Below, piece by piece: positions 61,929-64,000 of a stretch of DNA of 64,000 nucleotides. Source of the DNA: Apilactobacillus kunkeei (GTDB taxonomy: Bacteria; Bacillota; Bacilli; Lactobacillales; Lactobacillaceae). The notes beneath the pieces were generated by a model that was not told where the DNA came from, searched no databases, and worked only from the letters and a program-made list of their open reading frames with translations. Made by a program: the position numbers and the translations under genes. Location: NCBI RefSeq assembly GCF_005930975.1, contig NZ_VBSE01000042.1, positions 1 through 64,000 of the forward strand, read 5' to 3'. Numbering within the stretch: position 1 is the first letter of the stretch; each line of letters begins with the position of its first letter.

Positions 61929-62439
61929 ATATCTTCTTTTTCATCAATATATCTCTTTGTTTATCCTCACCGACCATGAAAATATGATCTGAGAAAGGAA
62001 TAAATTTCTTGGATTGATAAAAACCAATCGCATTAGAATTATTTTCCCAAACACCTAACCAAATGTATTGTTTACCTAGCTTTTTAGCTTTTTCAATGGC
62101 ATAATCCATTAATTTAGTTCCTAATCCTTGTCGTTTGAATGCTTTTCTTATGTAGATTCTTTCTACTTCAAGAAATGAATTACCCATATCCTCAGATTGA
62201 GCCGAGCCCCAATTTATTTTGAGGTAACCTGCTATTTTTCCATCTACATAGATAAACTCAAAATCCGTACTTTGATTATTTATTTCAGACTTTAATTGTT
62301 CAGAATTATAATTATTCTCAAACATTTCATTTAAGTCTTCTAAACTATTATATTCGCCAAAAGTATCATTAAAAGTTTCAATGCTTATTTTTTGTAGTTC
62401 TATCACGTCAGAATTTTTTATTCTTTTTAAATCAATCAT
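61927..62439 (-). CDS. GNAT family N-acetyltransferase
   Basis: A 170-residue GNAT. VERIYIRKAFKRQGLGTKLMDYAIEKAKKLGKQ is the acetyl-CoA-binding motif A, and WENNSNAIGFYQSKKFIPF is motif B. The order resembles spermidine/spermine or ribosomal-protein acetyltransferases, but the acceptor is unknown. AGGAG selects ATG 62439, 11 nt inside the marR gene's end. It is coupled to a MarR regulator, so it may be part of an inducible detoxification response. Confidence 0.87.
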   Translation of the reverse strand: MIDLKRIKNSDVIELQKISIETFNDTFGEYNSLEDLNEMFENNYNSEQLKSEINNQSTDFEFIYVDGKIAGYLKINWGSAQSEDMGNSFLEVERIYIRKAFKRQGLGTKLMDYAIEKAKKLGKQYIWLGVWENNSNAIGFYQSKKFIPFSDHIFMVGEDKQRDILMKKKI

Positions 62440-62449
62440 ATAATTACTC

Positions 62450-62899
62450 CTAATAGTTTCTTTTTCCACCATTTTTAACTTCTTGCCAATCCTTATAAAT
62501 ATTGTCTTTAGCCTTATCTAGCAATCTATTAAATATTGTTTTTTCTTCTTCCGTAAAACCCTTTAGGGCAACATTGTTGGAATATTCATTTTCTCTCGCC
62601 ACTACTTTATAAAGCTCTTCACCTTTTGTAGTTAAGTATAGAAGTTGATTTTTCTTGTTTGTCTTTTCCGTCTTCTTGACAACAAGACTAGCTTTTACCA
62701 AGTTATTAACTGCCCTGCTACCAGTTGTCTTATCAACACAAATGAGTTCACATAAATCTTGCAATATAATTCCTGGATTTTCACCAATACGAACTAAATA
62801 AAGATATTGGCCTTTAGATAATGAGTACTCTTTAAACTCGATATTACTAATTGAATCCAGCGACCTAGCAATAACTCCTATCTTTTTCAACGAATCCAT
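62450..62899 (-). CDS. MarR family transcriptional regulator
   Basis: A 149-residue winged-helix repressor: helix-turn-helix LQDLCELICVDKTTGSRAVNNLVKASLVVKK, wing KTNKKNQLLYLTTKGEEL. First gene of a two-gene operon with the acetyltransferase. A perfect palindrome next to its promoter is the likely autoregulatory operator. An AAAAGGTG ribosome site precedes ATG 62899. Confidence 0.88.
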   Translation of the reverse strand: MDSLKKIGVIARSLDSISNIEFKEYSLSKGQYLYLVRIGENPGIILQDLCELICVDKTTGSRAVNNLVKASLVVKKTEKTNKKNQLLYLTTKGEELYKVVARENEYSNNVALKGFTEEEKTIFNRLLDKAKDNIYKDWQEVKNGGKRNY

Positions 62900-62922
62900 A
62901 AAATATCACACCTTTTATTTTT

Positions 62923-62964
62923 GTTGCAAATGCAACTATATCACAAATGTTAAAACTGTCAAAT
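62923..62964 (-). promoter_or_regulatory. marR promoter and palindromic operator
   Basis: On the minus strand TTGACA (about 62961-62956) and TATAGT (about 62940-62935) with a 16-bp spacer. The operator GTTGCA-aa-TGCAAC (62923-62936) overlaps the start of transcription. Typical MarR autorepression geometry. Confidence 0.6.
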
Positions 62965-62994
62965 AAAAAAGAACTCAAAACGAGTCCTTTTTTT
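62964..62994 (-). terminator. Terminator after the D-hydroxyacid dehydrogenase
   Basis: Imperfect stem GGACTCG / CGAGTTC-type pairing with T6 on the minus strand. Confidence 0.6.
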
Positions 62995-62996
62995 CT

Positions 62997-63986
62997 TTAA
63001 TTAACTTGATATAAGGCCTTTTGACCACTAGCAATCTTGATAGCATCTCTCACCGAGAATAACGCCATATTGTGGACCGCAACATCGGTAAAGAAAGCAA
63101 TATGTGGAGTAACAATTACATTATCCATCTCAATCAAAGTCTTTAAATTGTCATTGTCATATCCCTTGTCACCAAGATTGACACTGGTAATTCCTGCTTC
63201 ACCATCGAAAACATCGATTCCTGCAGCACCGATTTCACCTGCTTCTAGAGCAGCAACTAGCGCATCAGTATCAACGACTCCACCACGGGAAGCATTAATG
63301 AAAATAGCGTCATTTTTCATTTTCTTGAATCGCTCAAAATTCATAAAATGGTCCATTTCAGGAGTCAAAGGTGTGTGCATAGTTACGACATCAGATTCGG
63401 ATAATAGGTAGTTTACATCAACATATTCGACTGTATCAGCCAGATCAGTTCTTTGCACGGGATCATACGCTAGTACACGTGCTCCTAGCGCTTTAAAAAT
63501 GCGTGCGGATGCACTTCCGATGGTTCCAGCACCGATTACTCCAACAGTTAAGTTATGAATCTCACGGGCTTGTCCGCCAGTCCAACTAAAGTCGTTTCTC
63601 TCCTCACGTTTACTGTAGTCTTTTAAGCGTCGTAATAACGCCATCGTATCAGCTAATACTAATTCACTGACCGAACGAGGGGAGTATCCAGGCACGTTGG
63701 TTACTTTTAAATTGTATTTGTTGGCTAAATTTAAATCGATAATTTCGTATCCAGTACTACGTAATGATATTTGTTTGATTCCATTTTCAGCCAAACGTTT
63801 GTATAAACTATCACCAGAAAGGGCACCATGTTGTTGAATGGTAATAGCATCATAGTCCTTGGTTTTATCAACGTTATCCAATGTTAGTGCTTCATTTATG
63901 TGATCAATTTGCACATTCAATTCATCGGCAATTGCTTCAAAATCTTCTATCTCGTATGGTTGGGTATTGAACATTAATATTTTCAT
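62997..63986 (-). CDS. D-2-hydroxyacid dehydrogenase (D-lactate dehydrogenase-like)
   Basis: NADH-dependent reduction of pyruvate or a branched 2-ketoacid to the D-hydroxyacid. The 329-residue protein has SLRSTGYEIIDLN in the catalytic domain, the Rossmann motif GVIGAGTIGSASARIF, NASRGGVVDTDALV with the catalytic Arg, and TPHIAFFT with the catalytic His. It is the usual length for lactobacillar D-LDH/D-HicDH. GGAGG precedes ATG 63986. Whether lactate or another acid is the main product cannot be told from sequence. Confidence 0.9.
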   Translation of the reverse strand: MKILMFNTQPYEIEDFEAIADELNVQIDHINEALTLDNVDKTKDYDAITIQQHGALSGDSLYKRLAENGIKQISLRSTGYEIIDLNLANKYNLKVTNVPGYSPRSVSELVLADTMALLRRLKDYSKREERNDFSWTGGQAREIHNLTVGVIGAGTIGSASARIFKALGARVLAYDPVQRTDLADTVEYVDVNYLLSESDVVTMHTPLTPEMDHFMNFERFKKMKNDAIFINASRGGVVDTDALVAALEAGEIGAAGIDVFDGEAGITSVNLGDKGYDNDNLKTLIEMDNVIVTPHIAFFTDVAVHNMALFSVRDAIKIASGQKALYQVN

Positions 63987-64000
63987 CTAGTTATCCTCCA

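Overview
The window is chromosomal DNA of a low-GC Gram-positive lactic acid bacterium, most likely a heterofermentative member of the Lactobacillaceae. This is inferred from gene content and AT-rich codon use, not from an alignment. Supporting features are a mevalonate-type thiolase, an alpha-glucobiose phosphorylase operon, a D-2-hydroxyacid dehydrogenase, the canonical WalRK-YycHI-YycJ-HtrA block, two TPP riboswitches serving thiamine salvage only, and secreted lysine-rich proteins. I see no phage, insertion sequence, CRISPR array or plasmid functions.

Layout. 1-430: the upstream end of an rRNA operon that reads off the left edge, with four tandem promoters. 0.5-4.3 kb: thiolase, acetyltransferase, L,D-transpeptidase and a CAP-domain protein. 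4.4-7.5 kb: TPP riboswitch and tenA-thiD-thiE-thiM. 7.6-9.5 kb: tandem paralogous lysine-rich secreted proteins. 9.7-13.9 kb: GH65 phosphorylase, beta-phosphoglucomutase and sugar transporter. 14-16 kb: AEC transporter, two tiny membrane-peptide genes and a candidate ncRNA. 16-20.7 kb: acetoin/diacetyl reductase, two tandem flavoproteins and a DUF975 protein. 20.8-24.8 kb: Usp-MntH and adenine deaminase. 24.9-27.5 kb: structured leader, processive glycosyltransferase and an adhesin-like protein with a Trp/Cys-rich tail. 27.5-28.6 kb: gene-poor. 28.6-30.4 kb: two TauE/SafE-like exporters. 30.6-37.4 kb: WalRK regulon operon, then tRNA-Lys. 39.0-43.3 kb: a Met/Cys leader-peptide attenuator controlling a zinc methyltransferase-like protein and a polar amino-acid ABC transporter. 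43.5-50.8 kb: antiporters, ThiW with its own TPP riboswitch, MarR, acetyltransferase, SDR and a YoaK-type protein. 50.9-60 kb: YdcF-like protein, then nrdDG-sufCDSUB behind paired NrdR boxes. 60-64 kb: aspartase-like lyase, small membrane protein, acetyltransferase-MarR pair and D-hydroxyacid dehydrogenase.

The most striking unit is at 39.0-43.3 kb. A 28-codon reading frame carrying an MMCMCM cluster sits over mutually exclusive hairpins and a strong intrinsic terminator. Downstream lie a MtaA/MetE-superfamily protein with an intact H-x-C...C zinc triad and a four-gene ABC importer. This looks like ribosome-mediated attenuation of a sulfur amino-acid acquisition and methyl-transfer system. 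Other notable points are four near-identical 17-bp-spacer rRNA promoters, several genes whose only well-placed start codon is AUU or AUC, co-operonic anaerobic ribonucleotide reductase with SUF Fe-S assembly, and a possible independent ncRNA near 15.8 kb.
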